Positions 45,591-58,487 of a stretch of 64,000 nt of DNA are shown here, in pieces; positions within the stretch are counted from its first letter, which is position 1, and each line of letters begins with the position of its first letter. This DNA is from Pratylenchus scribneri. Lineage: Eukaryota; Nematoda; Chromadorea; Rhabditida; Pratylenchidae. A program made the position numbers and the translations under genes. The stretch covers positions 372,001 through 436,000 of the forward strand of contig JAQSEB010000072.1 in the NCBI GenBank assembly GCA_030063045.1. The letters are read 5' to 3'. Under the pieces are notes generated by a model. That model did not search any database. It was given only the letters and a program-made list of their open reading frames with translations, and was not told where the DNA came from.

Positions 45591-45942
45591 TTTTGAATAT
45601 TCGTCGGAAATCGGTACATTGTTGGAGGATTGCTCTCTATGGAATTTGAAGAAATACTGGATTTGATTAAATGGACAAATGGATTGATGGGATGATTATG
45701 ATTTTAGAGGCTGGGGATGAGTCAACAAACATTCACTGTTTGAGTAGGGGCTTATCATTGATGTGGCCATCCATACTGATGACAATATTAAGTTAACATA
45801 ACGAAATTTGACAATTTTTGTTAATTTTTTTTTGGCTCCTGAATCTAAGTTATTCTCTTTACTTAAAAAAGTTTCAGTCATTTTTTATCACATTGTAAAT
45901 TGAAAAAAGTTGTTAAAATAATATCGATTTTTTTTGTCGATA

Positions 45943-48600
45943 CTACCATTTGGGTAATTTTTCTTTGGAAAAATAGCGTAAAATGATATCAAAATTTTCT
46001 TCTCCTTCATCATTCTTTTCATTTTTAACTTCCGGAAATTTCTTATAAAATTCTTCCTTGATATTTATGATTAATTGTTTTGCACTTGAATTTTGTTTCC
46101 AATTAATGGCCGCCTCCAATTCCACATTTTCTACATTTATCTATTATATTAAATATTAAATTAAATTTATTATTTTTTATTATTTCCTACATTATCCTTT
46201 AATTTGATGCCCGCCAACCAAATTGAACAAAATATTTCCTCTTTATTTAACCTAAATTGTTGGGGGCATATTTTATTGTAAATTTTCTCTGGTTTTATAT
46301 GGAAATAATTAGGGTTGCGCCCCCGCACCCGCGGGGGTCACCCCCGACGGGGATCCCCGCACTTTTTGGGTTTCACCCCCGACCCTATCCCCGCATATGC
46401 CACCCCCGCGCCCCCGCATCCCCGCAAGAGCCACCCCCGCGCCCCCGCACCCCCGCGGGGGTGAAAATGCACCCCATATTATTGGATTTTTCAGGGAAAA
46501 TGGGGTTCGATAGGGAAATTTTGACCAAATTTTTGTAGGATAGTAAAATTTTTTATTAAAATTTTTCTCTGCGAGGCTATTTTTAGGTAAAATTTTTCGC
46601 TGCGCAGCCATTTTTGGATGAAATTTTTCTTCAAAAAAATTTTTTATTTGGAAAATGTGGCTTTTTAAAAAATTTACGCTACCCCCGCCCCCGCGGGGAT
46701 CCCCGCGGGGGCCCCCGCAAGGGGTCACCCCCGAACCCGAACCCGCAAGTGCCAACCCCGCAAACCCCGACCCCCGCACAACCCGCCCCCGCACTGCGGG
46801 GGCGCAACCCTAGAAATAATCAATTTGTGGTACATCGATTCGGGAAGTTCAATGCGAAGTTTAAGCTGAAGAAAGTTACAAAATGCGAGCCCATTTGCAT
46901 TTTTTGGCGGATATTTACAAACAATGGCCATAAAGTGTGAGTACTTAATCATAAATAATTTAATTATTTTTAAAATATTTTGTACTTAACTTTATCTTCA
47001 AATTTTTGTGTTGATAAAAAATCAGTCAAAATTCTATTGATTGTTTCTGCCGACGGTTCTCTGACCATTTCAATCAATTTCAGAATTTTGCCAAATTTTT
47101 CCAATCCTTATATCCAAATAAATTAATATTTATAATTGAATTATTTCAAATTTTAACCATTGCCCAATTCTGCATTGATAATTCGATCTGAGGGTGGAAT
47201 AATTTGAAATGCTGCATTTTGAGTGGGAAATCCAGGCGTAATCACTTGCCATCCCTTTTCATTTTCATACGGAAACCAATCCAATATATTGCTAATATTT
47301 TCATAATTTTTCTTGAATTCCAATTGAATTCTTTCGAATACTTCATTTCCATTTCTACAATAATAAATTTTTTAATTAATTGTAATTTTATATTTTACTT
47401 ATGAAATTTATGGAAGAATTGTTCCAATATTTCAAAGGCTGTTGCATTTTCCCCCAATTCCATTGCCAATTTACAAATCATCACGGCCAATGTTGTCCCA
47501 TTAAAGAACCCAAAAATTCCACCATAAATGAAATGATCTATTAAATTTAAATTTATTTTAATATATAAATATCCAAGATATACTTTTTAACCATAATTTC
47601 AGGGTTAAATACGCAATTTGGAAATTCCTGTAATTTTCCTCGTTTGGCAACAAATCAACAATTTGTTTATTGGCTCGATAGCCTAATAATAGAAATATTT
47701 ACAAATTACATTTTTTTTTTAAATTTAATGTCATAATTATTAATTTTGTACCTGATAATGTAAAAAGCATTCCATTCCTTTTATCCCCTGTATTTATTCG
47801 CAATTCTTTGGCCCCAACAATTTCGTCAAATTCAATGATCTTTTTTAAATCATATTCAATTTCTTTGACATTTTCAATTCTCTTCCCCTTTTCCATTTTT
47901 TCTTTAATTTTTACCTTTTCTTCCTTTCCTATTCCAATAATTATATTTCGAATGAGTTCATCAATTTGAAGCAAATTTGGCTGCTTTTTCATTATTTCTT
48001 CCATTTTATTTTTCATTTTTTTATACTTTCCCAAATTTTTTAGTTGCTGATCAATTGTTGGAAAATTGCAAAGCAATTCTTTTGGCACTAATGCCATATT
48101 TATGTCAATTGTAATTTTTCGTTTAAATTGCATTTTTATAATTGGAACTTGGCTGTTGATTTTTTCTATTGAAATCATTTTTTCTGCCTATAAAATAAGT
48201 TTAAATAATTTATTAAAATATTTTTAACCTGACAAAGAAAACAATAAAGTGAAATTTCGTTTCCATTTACACATTTTTTCTCAACACATTTTGTTTCAAA
48301 ATCGCCCATGAAATTTTTATCGAATTCATTTTGCCAATTTTCACTCGGTTCATATGGCAAAATTACAATTAAATCAATATCAGAATCGACAGAATTCAAT
48401 TTTAGTTGCATTGAACCCGAAATTAGCATTCTGCTTTCTTCATTCTAAAAATATAATTTTTGGTTTGAAAAAATATTAAATTTTTAAGATTAATTAATAA
48501 AGAATTTACAAAATTGAATAAACAAGTAATTTAAATTTTTTCACTTTCACTGACCCATTTTGCTAATATTTCCATCGTTTCTAAAATTGTGAATTCACTT
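45943..48600 (-). other. Unit 3 poly(A)-polymerase-like module, split by a transposon
   Basis: LISGSM, SDIDLIVILPYE (48429 down), TIDINMALVPKELLCNFP (48110), NFQIAYLTLKLWLK-type exon (about 47600), WQVITPGFPTQNAAFQI (about 47240) and CSIWLAGIKLKDN (about 46220) are present. The exon between CNFLQLKLRIELP and YFHIKPEK is cut by the 503-bp element at 46310-46812. The catalytic exons remain open. Confidence 0.75.
46310..46812. mobile_element. GC-rich hAT-like element inserted in a unit 3 exon
   Basis: Ends TAGGGTTGCGCCCCCGCA are inverted over 18 bases. GAAATAAT lies on both sides (46302-46309 and 46813-46820). Unit 4 has the uninterrupted site at about 57565-57580 (GGAAATAATCAA). The ends are runs of CCCCCGCA-type sequence, far above the GC content of the surroundings. 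No coding capacity. Confidence 0.94.
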
Positions 48601-49050
48601 TGATTTAAATATCTTTTCCGATTGGCCATCCTTCTCTTCTCATTTTCCTCAATCTCATCAGGATCTGGAAATTCTCCATAGCCTTTATTTTTTAACAATT
48701 CTACGAGCTTAATTTGAAATTTTAAATAATTTATTGAAAATTCAATCACTACCTTTTCAATAATTAAATGTTCATTTATTTGTTTCTTTTCCTCTTCTAA
48801 TGTAATTTTATTTTCTTCTCCTTTTTTCCTGGCCTTGTATCGCCAATTTTCTTCTCGTTCCACTTTTTTTCTCGCCTTTCTTTCTTTTTTACTTTGTCTG
48901 GATTTTTTAATATTTCCCCTCTTATTTTTTCCTATTACTATTTTTCGTTCATTTTCTTTTTTAGAGCTCACTGAATCTCCGATAAAATTTTTGGAATAGG
49001 CATTTTGTTTATTTTCTCCAAAAATTTCTTCTTCTTTTTGATGCTCTGCT

Positions 49051-49391
49051 CAGGGCTGCCAGATGGTTTTTCACTTTGGGGGGCATTTTGGTATAAAAAA
49101 GGGGGCATTTGGGGGGCATTTTCGCTAAAAAGGGGGCATTTTGGGGGGCAATTTTAAAAAGTGCCAAAAATGCGAAAATTTTTGCCAATAATGGCCGCGC
49201 AGCGAAAAATTTGACCAAAAAATTGCCGCACAGCGAAAAATTTTGAAGAAAAATGACCCATTTGGGGAAAATTTTAACAAAAAATCAAAAGGGGGCATTT
49301 GGGGGGCAACTCGGCTCGGGGGGCAAAAAAGGGGGCAAAATCCTAAAAAGGGGGCAAATGCCCCCCGTGGGTGGGTATTCTGGCAGCCCTG
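49051..49391. mobile_element. hAT-like element inserted in unit 3 Ser/Asp exon
   Basis: Ends CAGGGCTGCCAGA are inverted over 13 bases. GCTCTGCT lies on both sides (49043-49050 and 49392-49399). Unit 4 has the empty site near 61100. The ends match those of the hAT element at 7098 at 11 of 13 positions (CAGAGGTGCCAGA), so that family could have moved it. The interior is GGGGGCATTT-rich. Confidence 0.94.
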
Positions 49392-49597
49392 GCTCTGCTC
49401 TTTTATTAGTATGTAATTCGGAATCCACCGTATGTATTATATTGCTGAGTTGCTCTTTGTTATCTATCAACATTGGATTCTCTGCATTTTCACTCGTTTC
49501 GGCGAATTGGGTGCCAGTTATAGGGATAATTTCTTAGTTTTATTTTATAAAGAATTAAAATCTATTTTTTCTTTCTTAACAGTAGCAGAAGATTATT

Positions 49598-50210
49598 TTA
49601 AATAACCAGGCGGAATTAAAACAGGCGGGATTATTCTTAGTTAACCAGGCGGAATTATTCTTAGTCAACCGGGCGGAATTATTCTAAGTCAACCAGGCGG
49701 AATTATTTTAAGTTAACTAGGCGGAATTATTCTTAGTCAATCAGGCGGAAATATTCTAAGTCGACCTGGCGGAATTATTCTAACTCAACAAGGCGGAATT
49801 ATTCTTAATCGACCAGGCGGATTATTCTAAGTCAACCAGGCGGAATTATTTTAAGTCGACCGGGCGGAATTTTTCTAAGTCAACCAGGCGGAATTATTCT
49901 TAGTCTATCAGGCGGAAATATTCTAAGTCAACCAGGCGGAATTATTCTTAGTCTATCAGGCGGAAATATTCTAAGTCAACCAGGCGGAATTATTCTTAGT
50001 CAACCAGGCGGAATTATTCTTCAGGCCAAATTATTCTAAATCAACCAGGCAGAATTATTCTTAGTTATCCAGCAGGCGGGAATTAAAACAGGCGGAATTA
50101 TTTTTAGTCAACCAGATGAAATTATTCTTAGTTAACCAGATGGATTAAAACAGGCCGAATTATTCTTAGTCAGCCAGGCAGAATTAAAACAAGTGGAATT
50201 ATTCTAACTA
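49598..50210. repeat. 24-bp minisatellite, unit 3
   Basis: About 24 copies of the GGCGGAATTATTCT unit, more diverged than unit 4, including one copy with a base missing near 49815 and several AGTCGACC variants. It is in the same intron as in the other units. Confidence 0.9.
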
Positions 50211-53200
50211 ACCAGCAGATGGAATTTTTGGGCACGATGGAACATTTTCCAATGCTTCAAAATTTTCTTCGATAATATTAATAGCAGAAGAAGCTTCCTC
50301 TTTCTCAATGTCCGCTTCTTTCTCTTCAATTCTTATTTCTTTTTTCATCGAAGCATTATCGTCCAACGATTTGATTTCATCCTCATCAACATTTGATGCA
50401 ATTTCGGCCAGTTTATTTCCTTTTTGAATAGTATTTTCTCCTTCTCTCTTAAATTTTTTCAATATTTTATTTATTCCATCCAATCCAATCAATTCGACAA
50501 ATATTTTTTTTGCTTTTTTATTTTTTAAACCTTAATAATGATTATTTTTCTAAAACAAATTTGTCTAACTTTTGATTATTTGGGCAAAGAAATTCTTCCT
50601 CGCTCCACTTTCTTTATTTCCCAAAGATATATGTGTGTTAAATTGTTCAATCAATTCGTCTCGATTGAATTGATGAATTCGCTTTAAATATTCACCATAT
50701 TTTTTTCCTTCGTTTTCTTCTCTTTCTTTATCGTGTTTTTCATAGTGTTCAGAAAGTGCATAAAAAATGTTTTCTAATTTTTCTTTCGTGAAAATTTCTT
50801 TTTCTGTTTTCTCAATGATTTCCAATATGTCCAAATGATATTTTGCTATATATTTTTTATTGTCAATTAATGAATGCAATATCTGATTTCCTAGCGAATC
50901 ATATTTATCTGAAAAGGGTACAAAATTTTTATTTTAATTATTTATTTATTTACTGGTAACGGTTATCTACCAACCACCAGATTTTTAACACCCCAAATCA
51001 AAAAATTATACATCCTGAAATAATATTTTTCCATCATTTTACAATCAAATACGGACCAAAATTTCAAAAAAAAAATATCTGCTTCTGGTAGATAATTAAT
51101 AATTAAGGATTTACTTATTAAATAAAATCGTATTTCCCTAATTCGCCACATTTGAGCTAAAATTGTCGGATTTGTTTGGGTATTCATTAATTTTTCCAAA
51201 CTTTTCATTTCTTTTATTTTATTTAAATTTTTAAAATTTTCTAATTTTTCCAATTTTTTCTTCCACAATTCTTCCAAATTTTCCAATTTCTTGTCAATAT
51301 AGCGTGCCCAACTGAAAAAGTTCACTGCTAATTGGTTGGCAATTCGATCTTCTTCAGTTTGAGCGTATAGAGCTTCCAAGAAATGTTTACGTAAAATGGA
51401 GTCCATCGAAAAATCTTTAAAAGATATTTTTTTAGGTACTTCGCGAGTTAAAATTGATATTTTTTATTTTAAAATTTTGAAAAAAAATTTACCTTTCTTA
51501 GGTAAAAATGGGCTATCCATTGAAAGAGGTACTAATAGCCACAGTCGTATCATTCCTCCAAATTTTTGAATTAATTTATTAATTTCGCCATTATCTTCAC
51601 TGCTCATTATATGCATTTGATGCTGTTCTCCTAATAATTCTTTTTGATATTCCCATGCCTCATTTTGTTCATTTTAGTATTTACAAAAAGCACCTTTATA
51701 TTCTTTAATTAAATATTCATTTCCATTATATTCCAAGCAATTAACTTGTTCTTCTAAACTTTAAATGAATTTTTAATTTTATCAATTATTTTTTAACCTT
51801 CAATATATTCCAATTTCATTTTCAAATGTTGCCTAAATCGAGTCAATATGCAAATATTTTCCATTGAATCAAAATTTTCTCCACCTTTTTTGTAAATCTC
51901 CTCCAATAGATTGTCAGTTTTCTCCTTTATCATTTTAAAATATTCCGGATAATCTTTGCCTAATCCACATTTTTCCGAAGCATTTTGTGCCTTTTTTATT
52001 TCTCCAATTATTGTTGGCATTGCAATTCGCCTTTGGCTATTCATAGATTCTGACCAGTATTCTTTTGTTTTCAAAATTGTTTTATACAATTCCATTCGCA
52101 TATTCGCATACATTTCATCTAATTTTTTAATTAAAAATAATATATTTTTAATAATCAAAAAATATTTACTAACCAATTCGAAGTACTTTTGGATGCTTTT
52201 TCTCCAATTTTCCAAATAATTCATATTTTTCTGATCCTTCATTCTTCTCCACATTTAAAATATTTATTATATTTAATTTGTATTTCGAATCAATTTTCAT
52301 CAGGAATTGTTGAAATTCTTCAAAATTGCTTATCAACCAATCCAAATAATCAAAATATATTTTCTTTTTGATTTTAATTATTTGTTTCCCAACGATTTTT
52401 AAAGAAATGGAATTGGCACTTTTATCATCATCGCAATTTACATCAAAAATATTTTCAATTGGTGGAAGTTTCTGAGAAAATACAGGCAAATTATTTACAA
52501 AAGCGTATTTATTTAATTAATGAATTATAATAATCACTTTTTCAGATAATTATTCCTAAAAATTAATAGAAATATTTACTAATGGATTATTTTATTAAAT
52601 TTTTCTTTCTTTCATATTCTTACCATAAAATCGTTCCATTCATCCAAATGTTTAATTTCCTTGTTGTTGGCCAATGTATGTTGAATAAAATATTGCAATT
52701 TACACAATTTTCGTTGTTTTCTTTCATAATTTTCAGCTTTATAATTTTTTAAATTTTCCTCCCAATTCTTTTTTAAAACTTCAATTTCTGCATTTTTTAT
52801 ATCCCTGATCGATTTAAATAAATTATCAAAAATATTTTTATAATGCCAAAGTGTTGCATCCAAATTCACTTGTTCTTTCAATTCTTCCCACTTCTCAACA
52901 TTACTTTCCGTGATATATTCTTTATAGGTATCCAAAAAATTAGACATCCAAGAAAAATAAGCTAAAAATTAATTAGAAAAAAAAATGATAAGAATAGCCA
53001 AAACCCTCAAAAAATCACCTTGAATTTCTGGCGATATTGCTGCAGAGGATGATGATGCCTTCTTAAATATTTGGGGATATTTAAAATTTAAATTAATTTA
53101 AAAACATCTTTTAATTATTAAAATAAAAACAATTAAATTTAAAAAAATGATCGACCTTTTTTATGATTCCAGTAACAAGAAAATGAAAAATTTCTTCGCT

Positions 53201-54524
53201 ATCTTCTAAAATATTCAAAAAATTACAATTAGAATATTAATTTATTAATTGGTAATATAAATTTATAAATTTTATTGTATTTTTTTTGTATACCAAATTG
53301 AAGATCGCCAATGGCCCTATTCAATTCTGGAAATTTCGTCCTCAATTTTATAATAATTTTTGTGTTGGCCTCCTTCAATATTTCCCTCTCATCTTCATAA
53401 AATTTCGATTCCATTTTCACTCCCATATTAAATATACCACTCAATATCATAAATTCGACTTCAAATAAATGTTGCAAATTCCAATATGCATTTTCCCAAT
53501 TTCTTTCCTTTATAAATTTTCTCAATTTATACAACATATTTCTATAACTGATTCCATTTTTTTCGCAATCTTTCCATTCTGTTCCTGAATCCGCTGTTTG
53601 GTCCAAGTAAAAGAAGAACATTGGTCTATATTTTTCCTTCCATACCATTTCCGAATCCCCATCTCCTTCATTCCTAAATTCTTTATCCAAATGTTCCACT
53701 TCAATCAAAATGAATATCCTCATTGCTGCTTTTTCCCTCAATATTTCATTTTTTGTTTGGAATGCTTCCAAATAATTTTCTAAGAACATTTGCTCAATTT
53801 TGTATTCGTTAGGCTCTAGAAATGGAAAATAAAATTATTATAATAAAAATGCTTTAATTTTTTTTATAAATGTGATTTTTTTGTGAGGTAAATCATTCGT
53901 CATATCCGATATAGATTTAATCAATCCAATATTTGGGGCTTTAAGAGCCTATTAAATTAATCCAATTCAATATTATTAATTTTATAAAAAGCAATTTTCA
54001 TTACCAATCCGTATCATTTGTGTCAATTTATTGCCATAAATGAATATTTTATTAATAAAAAAATCCCATGCAAATATTCTCATCATTCTGGCCCTGCTCC
54101 CCACATTTTCATCCAGAAATGCCTTGAATTTTTCCCTTTCTTCTTTAAATATTTTGACCAATTGTTCTTTGTTCATTTCCACTATATTTGCCCAATATTT
54201 TTTCCCTTCATTTTCAGTATGTCCAGGGTCCACAATTCCCGTCTTCAATTCCACCCATTTCTCTATAAATTTCTCTCTCACCATTTTCCCTTCCTTTGAT
54301 ATTTCTTCATTTAAATAAAGTTTCCATAATTCTTTCAATGAATCCCGGATCATTTTTTCGTCTTCCTCAATTTCCATATTTCTCCAAAGATTAGTGCCAG
54401 TGACAGCCGTAAGTTATATTCTTGTACTTGTTCTCTAGTAGTTGATTGAGATAAAATATTTTTGTATATTCTGAATAATTCAGTCGATTCAATTATATCT
54501 GAATGAATAGGAATAAAAAATATA

Positions 54525-54921
54525 TGTTGCAGCCGATCTTGTTTTTTTAGCCGATTTCGAATTCGGCTAGCCGATCTCGTTTTTTTCTGACAGAAATAGT
54601 GTAGTGACAGACATTGTAGTTTTTGACTAATGGCCATATCTCGGTTCTTAGGCCAATTAGAGGTTTAATTCTTTTTCCTAGCCCTTGCCTACCCTACCAT
54701 AGCCTTAAAACCCATGCCGGCCTGACCATAGCCTTAGCCCTACCCTAGTTAAACCGGTTTGAAACCCCGAAATTTCAATTGGCCATAACTTTGGTTCAAA
54801 CTTGTCAAATCTTTCTCAAATTGAAATCTTATAAAGAAAACCGACACTGACGAATCGAATGAGATATAGATCAAATCTGTACCATAACTAGAACATGCCA
54901 AAAACGAGATCGGCTGCAACA
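54525..54921. mobile_element. Non-autonomous element, TGTTGC ends, TATA duplication (copy B)
   Basis: Ends TGTTGCAGCCGATCTTG and CGAGATCGGCTGCAACA are inverted. TATA lies on both sides (54521-54524 and 54922-54925). It is related over its length to 35232-35620. It is in an intron of unit 3. Confidence 0.88.
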
Positions 54922-55834
54922 TATATAATAAATGTTGTGTTAATTTTACGCGAAAATATAAAAAAACCGAAAATGTATTCATTGCTAATAAAACTGACCA
55001 AATCTCATCAAAATTGGCTTGATTTTTTCCAAATGCTTAAATGTCCATTCGGGACCGACCATTTTTCGCATTTTCATCTTCAAAGATTCAAATTTGTGCC
55101 TCTTTTCTTTCTCTATATTGGCCTCCTTCTCTGGCGTAATCTTTTTCTTTTTATTGTTGCTATCATTGTCCATTTGTTCTATATTCTTAGAAAATTCACT
55201 TTCCGAATTCACCAACAATTTTTCCATTTCATTTTGATGCAATTTTTTGATCAATAATTTTAAATTCCATCCAATTATTTTATTTTGTTCTTTTCCATTT
55301 CCTCCCAATTTTGAATTTCTTTTATCTTTTTCCAATTTTCTTCAAATTCAAAATTTTTAAAAATTTCTTCTTCCAAATATTCGTCAGAAATTAATTCACT
55401 AAAAATTTGCATCATTTCTTCCCATCCAAATTTAATATTCTTTTTCTTCTTTTTCATGCTATTTTTCAATTCCTTATATTTGTTAAATTTCAGTTTAAAT
55501 TCTTCAATCTTTTCGTTTTTTCCGTCAAATGATTGCTTATTGCCAATTCTATTGATGATGTTAATTTCATTTATAATAAATTGATTGATCAGAAATGCTC
55601 CAATTTGCCATTGAATTTCCTCAGATCCATTCTCAACAAAAAATTTCACATAAAATTGTGGAATTTCAGATTGTTTAATTCCTGAATAATTAATATATAA
55701 AAATAAAATATTTTTTAAAATTATTTATACCAAATGCCGTGATATCATTTGCTTGAACATTTAGGAAAAATGTCAATAAAATTGCAATTAGAAACGAAAT
55801 GTTTGCAATTTTGTTCAAAAGCTTCTTGCGCATG

Positions 55835-57202
55835 TTTTTTTTATGATTTTATAAATCTTTTTAAAATGATAGAAAATTAATAAGAAATTTCCATAAGCAT
55901 AAAAAGATAATTGCTAATATTTTTGAAATGAAATAAATAAATGGCAATTGCTGAAAAAATTTATGCCATTTGGAAAGGAAAATTTAAAAAAGGCAATTGG
56001 AATGAAGGAAAGGTAAAAAGAGGATGGATTAAGAGGATAGGCAAATATTTCTTCGCAAAAGAGTAAATATCAAAAATTGCAATAATTTTTAACTTTAAGG
56101 GCTCGGGAGATGTTTCTTGTTAGGCGATTAAAATAAGTTTAAGGTAAAATTAGGCTTAATTTTCTACCAAAGAATTTTGGGTACATTGTGATTTTGGGGT
56201 GATTTATCCAAATCCCAAAACCATCCCAAAACCAAAATGTGCTCACAATTGATGAATAATAAAATATTTCTCATCCGAAAAGCTAGAAATTTGGATCAAG
56301 ACTATGGGATGGGCAATGATGTCGCGATTGCGGTTCCGAATTTTGTACAGATGCCTTTACCACAGTGCATTTCCCATTTTCAACGGTTCTACGGAACCCG
56401 TGCGAATTATTATTATAATTTGATCAAAAAATGGCCCATTATGCAATAACGTCGGATTGATTTACATTTTGAATGAAAAATGGAAATAGAGAAAGAAATT
56501 GATGAGTAGAAATCGATATTTGGATCGAATTTAGATGGGAATTTGGATGGGATTGGGGATGGTGGAGGATAGAAGGAACAAGGAAGGAAGGGCGATGAGA
56601 GAGAGAGAGATATGGACATGTGAATATATTCAGGAAAATCTTGATGGATTTGAGTTGGCCAAGTAAATGAAAGGATGGCTGTTGGGGAGGGGGGGGGGGG
56701 GATTGAACTCATTGAACCAATACCATACGTACGCACAGAGTCGATCGCGCTCGCGCACGGGTTTAGAAAAAGTAAATATTATGAGAGGATCGAGGTGGGT
56801 GCTCCGCTCGGACGAAAGTCGGAGGTTGGGAACCCGTGTTGGAGCGTATATGCTCGGTCATTTGGATTTTTAGCTCAATCAGTCCCGAGAGACCTAATTT
56901 GGATATATTTTCAAACCTAAAATAGGCCTTATTTTCCGATTTTTGCTACCTAAAAATCCTCTATTATCTAATCATTCCTGTAGCAGAGGGTTCTTCTTCG
57001 ATTTTGCTAATAAGCCGGTGGCAATTTTAAGTTAATGCAACGAAAAATTTTTGTTAACCTCTTTTTAATGCTCCCTTGTCTAGTTTGTTCTTCCTTAATT
57101 AAAAAATTTTTCACGAATCTTTTATCAAATTTCAAAAAATGGAAAAGCTTTGATGGATAAAATAATAGTATATTAAAATTCATTTAATTCGATTATTTTT
57201 TT
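55835..57202. other. Intergenic between units 3 and 4
   Basis: Promoter side of unit 3, then DNA with no recognised gene. An open frame at 56237-56449 is unsupported. A GA dinucleotide run lies at about 56599, and a run of about 13 G at 56689. Confidence 0.4.
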
Positions 57203-58487
57203 CTACTTCCATTTTGGTAAACCTTCTTTGGAAAAATAGTTCAAAATGATATCAAATTTTTCCTCTTCATCATTCTTTTCATTTTTCACTTCCGGAAATT
57301 TTTTGTAAAATTCTTCTTTGATGTTTATGATTAATTGTTTTGAACTCGAATTTTGTTTCCAATTAATGGCCGCCTCCAATTCCACATTTTCTACATTTAT
57401 CTATTATATTAAATATTAAATTAAATTTATTATTTTTTAATATTTCCTACATTATCCTTTAATTTGATGCCCGCCAACCAAATTGTACAAAATATTTCCT
57501 CATTATTTAACCGAAATTGTAGAGGACATATTTTTTTATCGAGTATTTTTTCGGGTTTTATATGGAAATAATCAATTTGTGTTACATCGATTTTGGGAAG
57601 TTCAATGCGAAGTTTAAGCTGAAGAAAGTTACAAAATGCGAGCCCATTTGCATTTTTTGGCGGATATTTACAAACAATGGCCATAAATTGTGAGTACTTT
57701 TTAATGTGAAATAATTAATTATTTTTAAATTATTTTGTACTTACTTTATCTTCAAATTTCTCTGCTGAAAATAAAAAATCTGTCAACATTCGATGAATTA
57801 TTTCTGCCGGTGGTTCACTGGCCATTTCAATCAATTTTCGAAATTTTCCAAACTTTTCCAAGCCTTAAATCCAAATAAAAATAAATTTATCTAATGTCCA
57901 TTCTTAATATTCATATTCAGCCTAGCCTAACCTTTGCCCAATTCTGTATTGATAATTCGATCTGAGGGTGGAATAATTTGGAAAGCCGCATTTTGGCTGG
58001 GAAATCCAGGCGTAATCACTTTCCATCCCTTTTCATTTTGATATGGAAACCAGTCCAATATATTGCTAATATTTTCATAATTTTTCTTGAATTCCAATTG
58101 AATTCTTTCGAACATTTCATTTTCATTTCTACAATAATAAATTTTTTAATTATTTGTAATTTAATTTTACTTGTGATATTTATGGAAGAATTGTTCCAAT
58201 ATATCTATGACCGTTGTATTTTCCCCTAATTCCATTGCCAATTTACAAATCATCACGGCCAATGTTGTTCCATTGAAGAACCCAAAAATTCCACCATAAA
58301 TGAAATGATCTATTAAATTTTATATTAAATTAAATTAAATATTCAATTTTAATACATACTTTTTAACCATAATTTCAGAGTTAAATACGCAATTTGGAAA
58401 TTCCTGTAATTTTCCTCGCTTGGCAACAAATCAACAATTTGTTTATTTGCTCGATAACCTAATAATAGAAATATATATGTTACGGCC

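Larger units (their letters stand above)
41764..45942. other. Intergenic between units 2 and 3, transposon-rich
   Basis: Holds two hAT-like elements (42983-43548 and 43908-44293), a dispersed repeat at 43770-43885, the duplicated intergenic segment 44640-45440 that matches 28214-29340, and the relic of the Cys-rich gene at 45445. Open frames at 42438-42755 and 44827-45097 have no support. The CCTA/TAGGG-rich stretch at 44330-44530 is simple sequence. Confidence 0.5.
45943..55834 (-). pseudogene. Array unit 3: same fusion gene, interrupted by two transposons
   Basis: The signal-peptide exon starts at 55834 (MRKKLLNKIANISFLIAIL, then ANDITAFG). Exon 2 begins IKQSEIPQFYVKFFVENG (55680 down). 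Further exons include DIIESTELFRIYKNILS (54497 down), EPNEYKIEQMFLENYLEAF (53815 down), FLDTYKEYITES, DEMYANMRMELYK and MDSILRKHFLEAL, then the Lys/Glu coil and the polymerase-like module to TAG at 45943-45945. Three lesions are seen: element 49051-49391 in the Ser/Asp exon, element 46310-46812 in a tail exon, and an in-frame TAA at 51676-51674 where other units read CKQE or similar. This copy is very unlikely to give a full protein. Confidence 0.78.

Noticed and set aside
46309..46794. 160-residue Gly/Arg/Pro-rich open frames inside the GC-rich element
   Set aside because: They come from CCCCCGC repeats of a non-autonomous transposon and break a real exon.
56237..56449. 70-residue open frame in the unit 3-4 spacer
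   Set aside because: No domain, signal, homologue in the window or splice support.
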